64,000 bases of DNA from Lutibacter sp. B1 (GTDB lineage: Bacteria > Bacteroidota > Bacteroidia > Flavobacteriales > Flavobacteriaceae). The position numbers and the translations under genes are program-made. The notes beneath the pieces were generated by a model. The model did no database searches. It saw nothing but the letters and a program-made list of their open reading frames with translations, and was not told the DNA's origin. The DNA lies in assembly GCF_012524075.1 (NCBI RefSeq), contig NZ_JAAZUI010000016.1, positions 1 to 64,000 on the forward strand, in the 5' to 3' direction. Shown one piece after another: positions 9,220-16,213 of this stretch. Every line of letters begins with the position of its first letter. Position 1 is the first letter of the stretch.

Positions 9220-9780
9220 ATGAGCATTTCGAATATAAAAAATAAACTAAAGAAAAATTCAAAAAAAGATACATCTTGGATTGATAAGGCTAAATGGCGT
9301 AAAGAAAATGAAGCTTGGCTTGATATTTCTTTTGATATTGCTGTGAGTGTTATGTCTGCTTTAAAGGCAAACAAATCAAATAATATAACTCCTGGTAATC
9401 AAAGAGAATTAGCAATTGAAATGGGTTGCTCAGCTCAGTACGTAAATAAATTATTAAAAGGAACTGAAAATTTACAATTAGAAACTATTACTAAAATTGA
9501 AAGAATTTTAAATATTAAACTTATTGAAGTACCTAAAACTTCAGTTGTAAATTCATTTGATTTCCCTAATTTAACATTTGATTCTTTTAGTGAATCCTTT
9601 AATGAATTTATAAGTAATTCATTGTCAAATAATGATATTATAATCAGTTCATTATTTGACAATAATAAAGAGCCAATGACTGTCGGTAAAGTACAATTAA
9701 ATTATAATACGCCTCTTATTGAAGAGCAAAAGGTCACTTATAAATGTACAAGTGTTGAACACCTTAAATTAGTAGCATAA
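9220..9780 (+). CDS. HTH (XRE-type) antitoxin with C-terminal extension
   Basis: A 186-residue protein. Residues about 45-105 form an XRE-type helix-turn-helix (NQRELAIEMGCSAQYVNKLL, then LETITKIERIL), the DNA-binding part of HigA-like antitoxins. The C-terminal 80 residues (NSFDFPNLTFDSFSESFNEF and onward) are hydrophobic, serine/asparagine-rich and low in complexity. In known toxin-antitoxin-chaperone systems such an extension is the chaperone-addiction segment bound by a SecB-like protein. It follows the toxin-like gene by 16 bases and its stop overlaps the next start by one base, implying coupled translation. It probably autoregulates the operon (inferred). Confidence 0.72.
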   Translation: MSISNIKNKLKKNSKKDTSWIDKAKWRKENEAWLDISFDIAVSVMSALKANKSNNITPGNQRELAIEMGCSAQYVNKLLKGTENLQLETITKIERILNIKLIEVPKTSVVNSFDFPNLTFDSFSESFNEFISNSLSNNDIIISSLFDNNKEPMTVGKVQLNYNTPLIEEQKVTYKCTSVEHLKLVA

Positions 9781-10229
9781 TGTCTAAAGAGAAAAATGGT
9801 GTAGGATTTTCATTGGCAAAGATAAACACAATGCAATTTGCCATTATTAAGGATTCATTTAAAGAAGGTCTACCTGTTAACTTAGATTTAAATATTAAGT
9901 TTGGTTTAAATGTTGAGCATAAAGTTTTATCAGTCTTTTTTACTTTTAAACTTTTACAAGAAAAAAATCCTTTTTTAATAATTGAGGTTGGTAATTATTT
10001 TAATATCGATGGTGATTCTTGGTCTAAATTTATTGATGAAAATAATAATACCATCACTTTCCCAAAAGGTTTTGCAAGCCATTTAGTATTACTTACTATT
10101 GGCACTACAAGAGGTGTTTTACATAGTAAAACAGAAAACACACCATTTAATAAATTTGTGCTCCCAACGATTAATGTAAATGAATTAATAAAAAGTGATG
10201 TTACCCTTAAAACTATTATTGAAGATTAA
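9780..10229 (+). CDS. SecB-like chaperone of a toxin-antitoxin-chaperone operon
   Basis: A 149-residue protein, the usual SecB length. The order of elements fits the SecB fold: paired strands around VNLDLNIKFGLNVEHKVLSV and FFTFKLLQEKNPFLIIEVG. A helix with SHLVLLTIGTTRGVLHSKTE and the terminal FVLPTINVNEL then match the SecB ending (long helix, then proline-rich LPPIN-type tail). Its ATG overlaps the antitoxin stop (TAATG), so translation is coupled. In known TAC systems the SecB-like chaperone holds the unstable antitoxin. I infer the same here. The family call is by pattern only. Confidence 0.62.
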   Translation: MSKEKNGVGFSLAKINTMQFAIIKDSFKEGLPVNLDLNIKFGLNVEHKVLSVFFTFKLLQEKNPFLIIEVGNYFNIDGDSWSKFIDENNNTITFPKGFASHLVLLTIGTTRGVLHSKTENTPFNKFVLPTINVNELIKSDVTLKTIIED

Positions 10230-11254
10230 TTAAAATACCATTTACAGCAGTATTTCTCTTTCTAATCGTCATTGCGAACGCAGTGAAGCAATCACATCAT
10301 TAATAACTATTCAGCTAAAATTAAACTAAAAATACAGCTTCCAATTCCCCACAGTAAGAGCTTGAAAAAAGCACTTACTTTTTGCCTTTGCGCTTTCTGA
10401 AATTCGTTTCCATAAGAAACAGTAGTACAAGTCAGAAACATTCGTGCAGGTAATAAGGTGTTCGTCAGTTGCTCCATTTTGTTCCATAAAATACAATTAA
10501 AAATGCTCCGTTGTCACATTTGTACTTGACGTTCGTTGCACTACAATTTGTGTTCCAGTAGGTACTCATTGCAGTGCACTCACTTATTTTATTACACACA
10601 TTTCACGCTTTCCTCACCCACAGCTATCTTTTGTACCCAAACCCTTTAATGTTTTGCTACGCAAGATTTTTTATTGGGTACAACCGCTGCTTCATAATTT
10701 TGGCTCGCCTGCTGCTCACTTCGGGCTGATTAGGTTGTCACAGTTTTTGATTGCAGCCATTTTGCATATAAAATAAACCGTTGCAAGTATTTATACTATC
10801 CGATGAATATAGATTAATTCAAAACTCAAATAACATTCATTTTCAATTTACACAACGGATTTATTACATATTGCAAACGCTCACAAGAGCAATGTATTCC
10901 GTTCATCATTACTCGTTTTTGGTACTTTGCCAATTTGAGTTTAAACACTAATTATCTTCCAAACAAGCCAACAACAAAAAACCAACTACTACCAACCAAA
11001 GCAAAGTACACAACACGTTCCATTCTTCACTTCATAAATTGCCCTTGCCTTTACCACCGCATCAAAAACACCGCCAACCTTGCGTGTACCACGTAGTTGT
11101 TGCACGTACTTATGCCGATGGCAACGTACTTTTGCCCCAACACCCTACGTTCAACTCGCCAGGCGGCACGCCTTAATGCTATCGCATTATTGCTCTCGAA
11201 TACCTGCAAACAGAAACATTTTGTATTTTAGTTTTAAACATTAAAATAGATATT
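10230..11254. other. 1,025-base gene-free stretch with higher G+C than its surroundings
   Basis: I see no convincing reading frame on either strand. Composition is visibly richer in G and C than neighbouring genes. It holds a REP-like sequence at 10267-10293 (CATTGCGAACGCAGTGAAGC core with ATTGC/GCAAT ends). It also holds a perfect 10-bp inverted repeat, TTGTACCCAA (10631-10640) and TTGGGTACAA (10674-10683), around 33 bases. It could be the residue of an excised or decayed mobile segment, or an unrecognised structured RNA. No function is assigned. Confidence 0.5.
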
Positions 11255-11548
11255 ATGATTTCAAAAACAATTCAAATTCAAGAAATTACAGTTGATGAAT
11301 TAGCAAATAAAGTTGCTGAAAAATTACTCTGCAAAATTGAATTATATCTTAAAGAATATGCAACTAAAGACGATGAAATCTTTTTGTCCAGAACAGAAAC
11401 TGCCAAATTTTTAAAAGTAGATTTATCTACAATTCACAATTGGACAAAAAGAGGAAAATTAATAGCCTATGGTTTTGGAGCCAAAGTTTATTATAAGAAG
11501 ATTGAATTATTAGATACTTTAGAAAACAACAGGCTTCATCCAAGATAA
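11255..11548 (+). CDS. Excisionase/MerR-like helix-turn-helix protein
   Basis: A 97-residue protein. The N-terminal half (ITVDELANKVAEKLL and following) is helical. The C-terminal half is an HTH_17-type DNA-binding domain: FLSRTETAKFLKVDLSTIHN, WTKRGKLIAYGFGAKVYYKK. Such small proteins accompany mobile elements in Bacteroidetes, acting as excisionases or regulators. Its position between a 1 kb gene-free stretch and the DUF6266 gene fits an island remnant. No partner integrase is adjacent. The nearest is at 188-1114. Confidence 0.82.
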   Translation: MISKTIQIQEITVDELANKVAEKLLCKIELYLKEYATKDDEIFLSRTETAKFLKVDLSTIHNWTKRGKLIAYGFGAKVYYKKIELLDTLENNRLHPR

Positions 11549-11953
11549 AAATAAAAAAAGTCAGCAAAATTTGATTGTTCCCTACGCCAGCCACACTACA
11601 GCTATCAAGGTCAAGCCCTACGGGTTTTGAAAAAAATCTCCACCTCACAAATATTTGTTTTCAATTATTTATAAAAACATAGGTAGTATTTTTCTCAAAA
11701 ACCTTGACAGCCTATCCCCCACAACCAATAAGCTTGCTTTCTTTTTTCTTTTTCTTTTAAAATTGAAGTAATTAAAAAAATAAAAGTTGCATTTATACAA
11801 CGTAATTTTTCAAATACAAGTAAATCACAACAAAAGAGGGCAATACAGACCAATAAGATGTAAAAAGTATAACAAATCCCTAAATTTGATATATTAAAAG
11901 CAAAGCCGAGTAAAGTCCGTATCAAGTTCGAATGTAATTTAAATTTTAGTAAA
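11549..11953. other. 405-base intergenic stretch
   Basis: No convincing gene on either strand. A 76-codon minus-strand frame (11695-11925) is hydrophobic, has no family resemblance and lies in AT-rich filler. A TAAATTTG -7-like element at 11881-11888 could drive the DUF6266 gene starting at 11954. Confidence 0.5.
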
Positions 11954-12589
11954 ATGGGTAAAATAAATCAAGGAATCCTGGGCGGATTATCAGGTAAAGT
12001 AGGAAATGTAATTGGAGGATCGTGGAAAGGTATCGACTACCTTAGAATTAAACCTTCAAGTGTAGCAAATCCAAAAACAGAAGGACAAGTAAATCAAAGA
12101 AATAAATTTACTGCAACATTAGAATTTTTACAACCTAATATTGAATTTATTCGAGTAGGCTATAAAGGTTATGCTGTGAAGCAAACAGCATTTAATGCAG
12201 CAATGAGCGAAGTACTAAACAATGCTATTGAAGGAACTGCTCCAAATTTCACAGTGAATTACGCTGAAGCATTATTAAGCAAAGGCTCATTAAAAGGAAT
12301 GCTAAATGGTGTTTTTGATGTATCTACAGGTACTCAAATTGAATTTACGTGGGACAATAATTCAAATGACATAAATGCCAATGCTGAAGACAAAATGATT
12401 TTCTCTGTATATAACCCTACAAAAAAAGAATCATTGGTTGAATATGGATCTACAAGAGTTAATGGAGCAGTCATAAAAGTACTTCCAAATAATTTTTCAG
12501 GTGATTTGGTACACGTATTTACAGCCTTTGAATCAATAGATGGAAAAGTATCAAACAGCACATATTTAGGTTCTGGTACGGTAGCTTAG
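11954..12589 (+). CDS. DUF6266 family protein
   Basis: A 211-residue protein with the characteristic start MGKINQGILGGLSGKVGNVI followed by GGSWKGIDYLRIKPS, diagnostic for the DUF6266 family of Bacteroidetes. No signal peptide or membrane segment is visible. The C-terminal half is strand-rich with an Ig-like pattern (IEFTWDNNSNDINANAEDKM, FSVYNP). Family function is unknown to me. These genes commonly occur in accessory regions. A strong terminator follows at 12615. The convergent neighbour at 12642-13253 is a broken gene. Confidence 0.85.
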   Translation: MGKINQGILGGLSGKVGNVIGGSWKGIDYLRIKPSSVANPKTEGQVNQRNKFTATLEFLQPNIEFIRVGYKGYAVKQTAFNAAMSEVLNNAIEGTAPNFTVNYAEALLSKGSLKGMLNGVFDVSTGTQIEFTWDNNSNDINANAEDKMIFSVYNPTKKESLVEYGSTRVNGAVIKVLPNNFSGDLVHVFTAFESIDGKVSNSTYLGSGTVA

Positions 12590-12614
12590 TTTTTAGACCT
12601 AATATTGTAAAATG

Positions 12615-12643
12615 CCGCTACATTAAATTGTAGCGGTTTTTTT
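12615..12643 (+). terminator. Intrinsic terminator of the DUF6266 gene
   Basis: A perfect 8-bp stem, CCGCTACA (12615-12622) with TGTAGCGG (12629-12636), a 6-base loop and seven T. Confidence 0.92.
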
Positions 12644-13253
12644 ATCTATACCTACCAATTTCTAATTCTTTTCTTAATTCATAGTCTGACATTGTATGAT
12701 AATCTTTTCTACCAATATCTCTTTCTTCAATTGCCTTTTGCCTTCTGTAATACAAATATGAATTAAAATAACCAGCTCGTAGGGTAATATAAATTCTCTG
12801 AGTATCACCTTCAAATGTATGCTCAACACTATCAACATAAAACATCCCTGTACCCACTTTTGAATGAACAAAAGTAAAATCAATTTAATCTCCAATTCTT
12901 GGCAGATAGTTTAACTTCTTACATTTTTTTTGTGCATAATTATCAAAATAACGGACAAAGAAAATAAGCTCAACTTTTCCAAACTCAAATATAAAGTCAA
13001 GACTTTCATCATCAAATAATTTATAATACATCTCTTTAATCAACTTACTAAGTTGTGAATACTTAATATTTAAAGTTTCCGAAATTTCTTTAATCGTTGG
13101 AAGCTTTAAGTCATTATCATTTAAATAATCCTTTGCAAAAATTAAATCAAGAAATAATTTATATTTCGGTTCATCTTTAAATGCTCTGATTACCTGCTCC
13201 TTAATAATCAAAATATCGATTATTGCACGTTTTGTAGAATAAAATGTTAACAT
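12642..13253 (-). pseudogene. Uncharacterised gene interrupted by an in-frame stop
   Basis: One minus-strand frame runs from ATG at 13253 to the stop at 12642, broken only by a TAA at 12885-12887. Before the stop there are 122 residues, including an HTH-like LPTIKEISETLNIKYSQLSK and FFVRYFDNYAQKK, ending NYLPRIGD. After it the same frame gives IDFTFVHSKVGTGMFYVDSV and then EHTFEGDTQRIYITLRAGYF, 80 residues that read as continuous protein. A one-base change of TAA to a sense codon would give about 203 residues. I recognise no family. Alternatives are two separate short proteins (the second from GTG at 12857) or a sequencing error. Confidence 0.62.
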
Positions 13254-13342
13254 TTTTCTATTAAAATTATAAAAAAACGCTTGAAATATAAGTAATTATT
13301 ACAGAAATATTGTGGGGATAATGTGGGAATATTCTAAAAAGT

Positions 13343-13382
13343 AAAAACCTTAACTCTCTAATAATAAGATTGTTAAGGTTTT
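13343..13382 (-). terminator. Terminator downstream of tRNA-Asp
   Basis: Inverted repeat AAAAACCTTAAC (13343-13354) with GTTAAGGTTTT (13372-13382). On the minus strand the hairpin is followed by T-rich sequence, 17 bases past the tRNA 3' end. Confidence 0.7.
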
Positions 13383-13398
13383 AATTTGCTTTTTTAAG

Positions 13399-13472
13399 CG
13401 GTCTGGACGGGACTCGAACCCGCGACCCCATGCGTGACAGGCATGTATTCTAACCAGCTGAACTACCAAACC
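13399..13472 (-). tRNA. tRNA-Asp (GTC anticodon)
   Basis: Read on the minus strand, the 74 bases fold as a tRNA. The acceptor arms are GGTTTGG and CCAGACC with discriminator G. The D-arm region is TAGTTCAGCTGGTTAGAAT. The anticodon stem-loop is CATGC-CTGTCAC-GCATG with anticodon GTC, and the T-arm region is CGCGGGTTCGAGTCCCG. CCA is not encoded. Its 3' end faces the accessory region at 1-13.3 kb, the usual side for island integration. Confidence 0.95.
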
Positions 13473-13537
13473 GTTGCTCTTAGCGGATGCAAATATAATA
13501 GCGTTTTTTGTATTTGCAAAGGTTTTTTATAAAAATA

Positions 13538-14461
13538 TTATAAAAATCTTTTTCTGCTTATCAGATATGAAATTAACACCTGATGAAACCCTTTATGAAT
13601 ATCAACAGGTACATAATCAATTTTATATTGCATACACTTCAATTTCAGACTATTAAAATAATTTTCAACAGTATTCTTATATTGATTTTTAACTGATGAA
13701 GCATATAAATTTATCTCTTCGCCTGTTTCTACATCAACAAATTTTTTCGGCGAATTTTCAAAATCAAAGTCTAATTCCAGCTTTCCATCAAATGTATGGA
13801 ATAGTACAACCTCGTGCTTATTGTACTTTAAATGTCGTAAAGCTTCAAAAAGTTCGTTCTCACTTTTTGTAGTTTGAAACATATCAGTAAACAAAAAAAT
13901 CAAAGACCGTCTATGTATTTTTTCAGAGATCTCATGTAAAATCTTATAAGTATCAGTTAACGTAGTTGATGTATTATTAATTAAACTCTCTAACTGAGTT
14001 AACAACATTCTTCTATGTCTTTCACTACCTTTTGCAGGTGCGTAATAATCATTTTTATCACTATAAATACTTAAGCCAACAGCATCTCTTTGTCTTTTTA
14101 ATATTTCCATTAGCGATGCAGAAGCCAATGCTGAAAATGATATTTTTGATAAGTTCTCTAAAGAAGGATTTTTAATAATTGGAAAATGCATAGATGCCGA
14201 ATTGTCAATAATTAAATGGCAACGCAAATTAGTTTCTTCCTCATATTTTTTTATAAATAGCTTTTTAGTTTTAGCATATAATTTCCAATCTATATGTCGG
14301 GTGCTTTCTCCATTGTTATACAATCTGTGTTCAGCAAATTCAACAGAAAACCCATGAAACGGACTTTTATGCATTCCTGTTATAAAACCTTCAACCACCT
14401 GATTTGCAAGCAATTCAAGATTATTTAATTCTGATATCTGATTTACCGATAAAGCACTCAT
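13538..14461 (-). CDS. DUF58 domain protein (MoxR-associated, VWA-like)
   Basis: A 307-residue cytoplasmic protein with the DUF58 core RLYNNGESTRHIDWKLYAKT and, after it, a von Willebrand A-like metal site LIIDNSASMHF. FTDMFQTTKSENE contributes a later metal-site strand. DUF58 proteins normally pair with a MoxR AAA ATPase in aerotolerance (Bat)-type clusters. No MoxR gene is adjacent here, so the partner is probably elsewhere. Downstream on this strand the next feature is the tRNA. Upstream is trxA, separated by a terminator, so it has its own promoter. Confidence 0.88.
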   Translation of the reverse strand: MSALSVNQISELNNLELLANQVVEGFITGMHKSPFHGFSVEFAEHRLYNNGESTRHIDWKLYAKTKKLFIKKYEEETNLRCHLIIDNSASMHFPIIKNPSLENLSKISFSALASASLMEILKRQRDAVGLSIYSDKNDYYAPAKGSERHRRMLLTQLESLINNTSTTLTDTYKILHEISEKIHRRSLIFLFTDMFQTTKSENELFEALRHLKYNKHEVVLFHTFDGKLELDFDFENSPKKFVDVETGEEINLYASSVKNQYKNTVENYFNSLKLKCMQYKIDYVPVDIHKGFHQVLISYLISRKRFL

Positions 14462-14493
14462 TTGTTAAATAGCTATTTGTAAATATACTATTT

Positions 14494-14525
14494 AAAAAAA
14501 AAAGCTCAACAAATAATGTTGAGCC
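14494..14525 (-). terminator. Terminator of trxA
   Basis: Stem GCTCAAC (14504-14510) with GTTGAGC (14518-14524), 7-base loop. On the minus strand it is followed by about ten T. Confidence 0.88.
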
Positions 14526-14551
14526 TTTTTTAAATTATTACAATTCACATT

Positions 14552-14869
14552 TTATAAATGTGACTCTATTTTTTGTATATATGTTGCTTTTGGTGCTACA
14601 CCAACTTGTTTTTCAACAACTTCTCCATTTTTAAATACCAATACAGTTGGAATATTTCTAACACCGTATTTAGCTGCGTACTCTTGATTTTCGTCAACAT
14701 CTACTTTAGTAATTACCGCTTTTCCTTGGTATTCTGTAGTTAGTTCATCCATAATTGGAGCAACCATTCTACATGGACCACACCAAGCTGCCCAAAAATC
14801 AACCACTACAGGTTTGTCAGAGTTTAATACTACTTCGCTAAAAGTAGCGTCTGTTACTTCTAATGCCAT
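14552..14869 (-). CDS. trxA: Thioredoxin
   Basis: A 105-residue single-domain thioredoxin with active site WCGPC (C30 and C33) in FWAAWCGPCRMVAP, the cis-proline motif RNIPTVLVFKNGE, and normal length. It is a cytosolic disulfide reductase that supplies electrons to enzymes such as PAPS reductase, which is encoded nearby (cysH). A terminator follows. It stands alone between DUF58 and metF. Confidence 0.97.
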   Translation of the reverse strand: MALEVTDATFSEVVLNSDKPVVVDFWAAWCGPCRMVAPIMDELTTEYQGKAVITKVDVDENQEYAAKYGVRNIPTVLVFKNGEVVEKQVGVAPKATYIQKIESHL

Positions 14870-14988
14870 ATTATATTTTTTTAGTTATTTATTTCTATTT
14901 AAATTATTTTACAAAAGTAAACAAATATTTTACCAACACAATTCAACTTATATTACTTTTATTTATAAAACTATTAACAAAACCAATT

Positions 14989-15942
14989 TTAAAAAATCTC
15001 TTTTGCTATTGCTTTAATATTATCAGATTTTCCCATAGAGTAAAAATGAACCACAGGCACACCTCTAGTAATTAACTCTTTAGACTGTTTAATAGCCCAT
15101 TCAACACCAACAGCTCTAACTTGGCTATTATTTTTACACTTTTCAATTTCAAGTATTAATTCTTCAGGTAAATCTAATTTAAAAACTTGTGGTAATATTT
15201 GTAAATGACGTTTTACAGCAATAGGTTTTATACCCGGAATAATAGGAACCGTAATTCCAATAGCTCGTGCTTTTTCAACAAAATCAAAATACTTTTTATT
15301 GTCAAAAAACATTTGAGTAACCACATAATCTGAGCCGGCATCCACTTTTTCCTTTAAATAACGTAAATCCGTATCTAAACTAGGCGACTCCATATGTTTT
15401 TCCGGATAACCGGCAACGCCAATACAAAAATTCGCATTATAAGGAGTTTCAATAATTTCATGCAAATATTTCCCTTTATTCAAATTTTTAATTTGTTTTA
15501 CAAGCTCAACAGCATAATTATTTCCATCTTTCGTGGGTGTAAAATATTTTTCATGCTTCATTGCATCACCACGTAGAGCCATCACATTATCCAACCCTAA
15601 ATAATGACAATCAACCAATACATATTCTGTTTCTTCCTTAGTAAAACCTCCACACAATACATGTGGTATAGCATCAACATTGTATTTATACTTTAACGAA
15701 GCACAAATACCCACAGTACCGGGTCTCATCCGTGTAATTTTTCTATCAAAAAGCCCGTCTTTATCAATATACACATACTCCTCTCTCGAAGTTGTAACAT
15801 CAATAAACGGAGGATTAAACTCCATTAACGGATCAATATTATTATACAATTCCTGAATATTTTGCCCTTTTTGCGGGGGCACAATTTCAAAAGAAAACAA
15901 TGTGTTGCCTTTTGCCTGTTTTATATGTTCTGTAACTTTCAT
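14989..15942 (-). CDS. metF: Methylenetetrahydrofolate reductase
   Basis: A 317-residue TIM-barrel flavoenzyme that makes 5-methyl-THF, the methyl donor for MetH. Characteristic segments are TLFSFEIVPPQKGQ at the start, VMALRGDAMKH, and YVVTQMFFDNKKYFDFVEKA. Length is normal. It lies downstream of the metH halves on the same strand and may be read from the same SAM-I-controlled promoter. However, 270 bases containing an interspersed repeat separate it from metH, so a separate promoter is possible. Confidence 0.96.
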   Translation of the reverse strand: MKVTEHIKQAKGNTLFSFEIVPPQKGQNIQELYNNIDPLMEFNPPFIDVTTSREEYVYIDKDGLFDRKITRMRPGTVGICASLKYKYNVDAIPHVLCGGFTKEETEYVLVDCHYLGLDNVMALRGDAMKHEKYFTPTKDGNNYAVELVKQIKNLNKGKYLHEIIETPYNANFCIGVAGYPEKHMESPSLDTDLRYLKEKVDAGSDYVVTQMFFDNKKYFDFVEKARAIGITVPIIPGIKPIAVKRHLQILPQVFKLDLPEELILEIEKCKNNSQVRAVGVEWAIKQSKELITRGVPVVHFYSMGKSDNIKAIAKEIF

Positions 15943-16027
15943 TGTATTAGTTGTTGATTGTTAGTTATTGGTTTTTTGTAAAATCACCTAATAAAAAACA
16001 ACACATTTTTTTATTTCTTTTTAATAT

Positions 16028-16108
16028 GGGCGTTCCCTTTCAGGTCGCGCTTTCCGTTATATCTTTTTAAAAAATTAAAAAGGATGCCACTACAATCGCT
16101 AACGCAAA
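16028..16108 (+). repeat. Interspersed repeat, copy A
   Basis: It begins GGGCGTTCCCTTTCAGGTCG and ends CAATCGCTAACGCAAA, with a variable middle that forms a TTTTTA/TAAAAA hairpin. The same ends occur in opposite orientation at 31325-31423, with a different inner hairpin. It lies between metF and metH. Confidence 0.75.
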
Positions 16109-16189
16109 ACAGAGTACTTTTTAGTAGCAAATGTACGTTTTTAGCTAATTTATTTTATAACTTTTTCACTTCTCACTTCTCACTTATAA

Positions 16190-16213
16190 TCCCCCCTTCG
16201 GGGGCTAGGGGGC
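16190..16213. repeat. GC-rich palindromic box 1 (metH 3' flank)
   Basis: Read on the minus strand, it is GCCCCCTAGCCCCCGAAGGG ending in GGGA, immediately after the metH stop. Stem CCCCC..GGGGG around TTCG/CGAA. Related boxes occur at 17646-17671 and 19741-19770, with a looser one at 18038-18056. Confidence 0.7.

Noticed and set aside
10230-11254. CRISPR array or rRNA in the gene-free stretch
   Set aside because: No regularly spaced direct repeats and no rRNA motifs seen; none elsewhere in the window either.
11695-11925. 76-codon minus-strand ORF
   Set aside because: Low-complexity hydrophobic sequence with no motif; probably chance in AT-rich DNA.
12674-12895. Alternative 73-codon minus-strand ORF
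   Set aside because: Different frame from the continuous protein-like sequence, hydrophobic without family resemblance.
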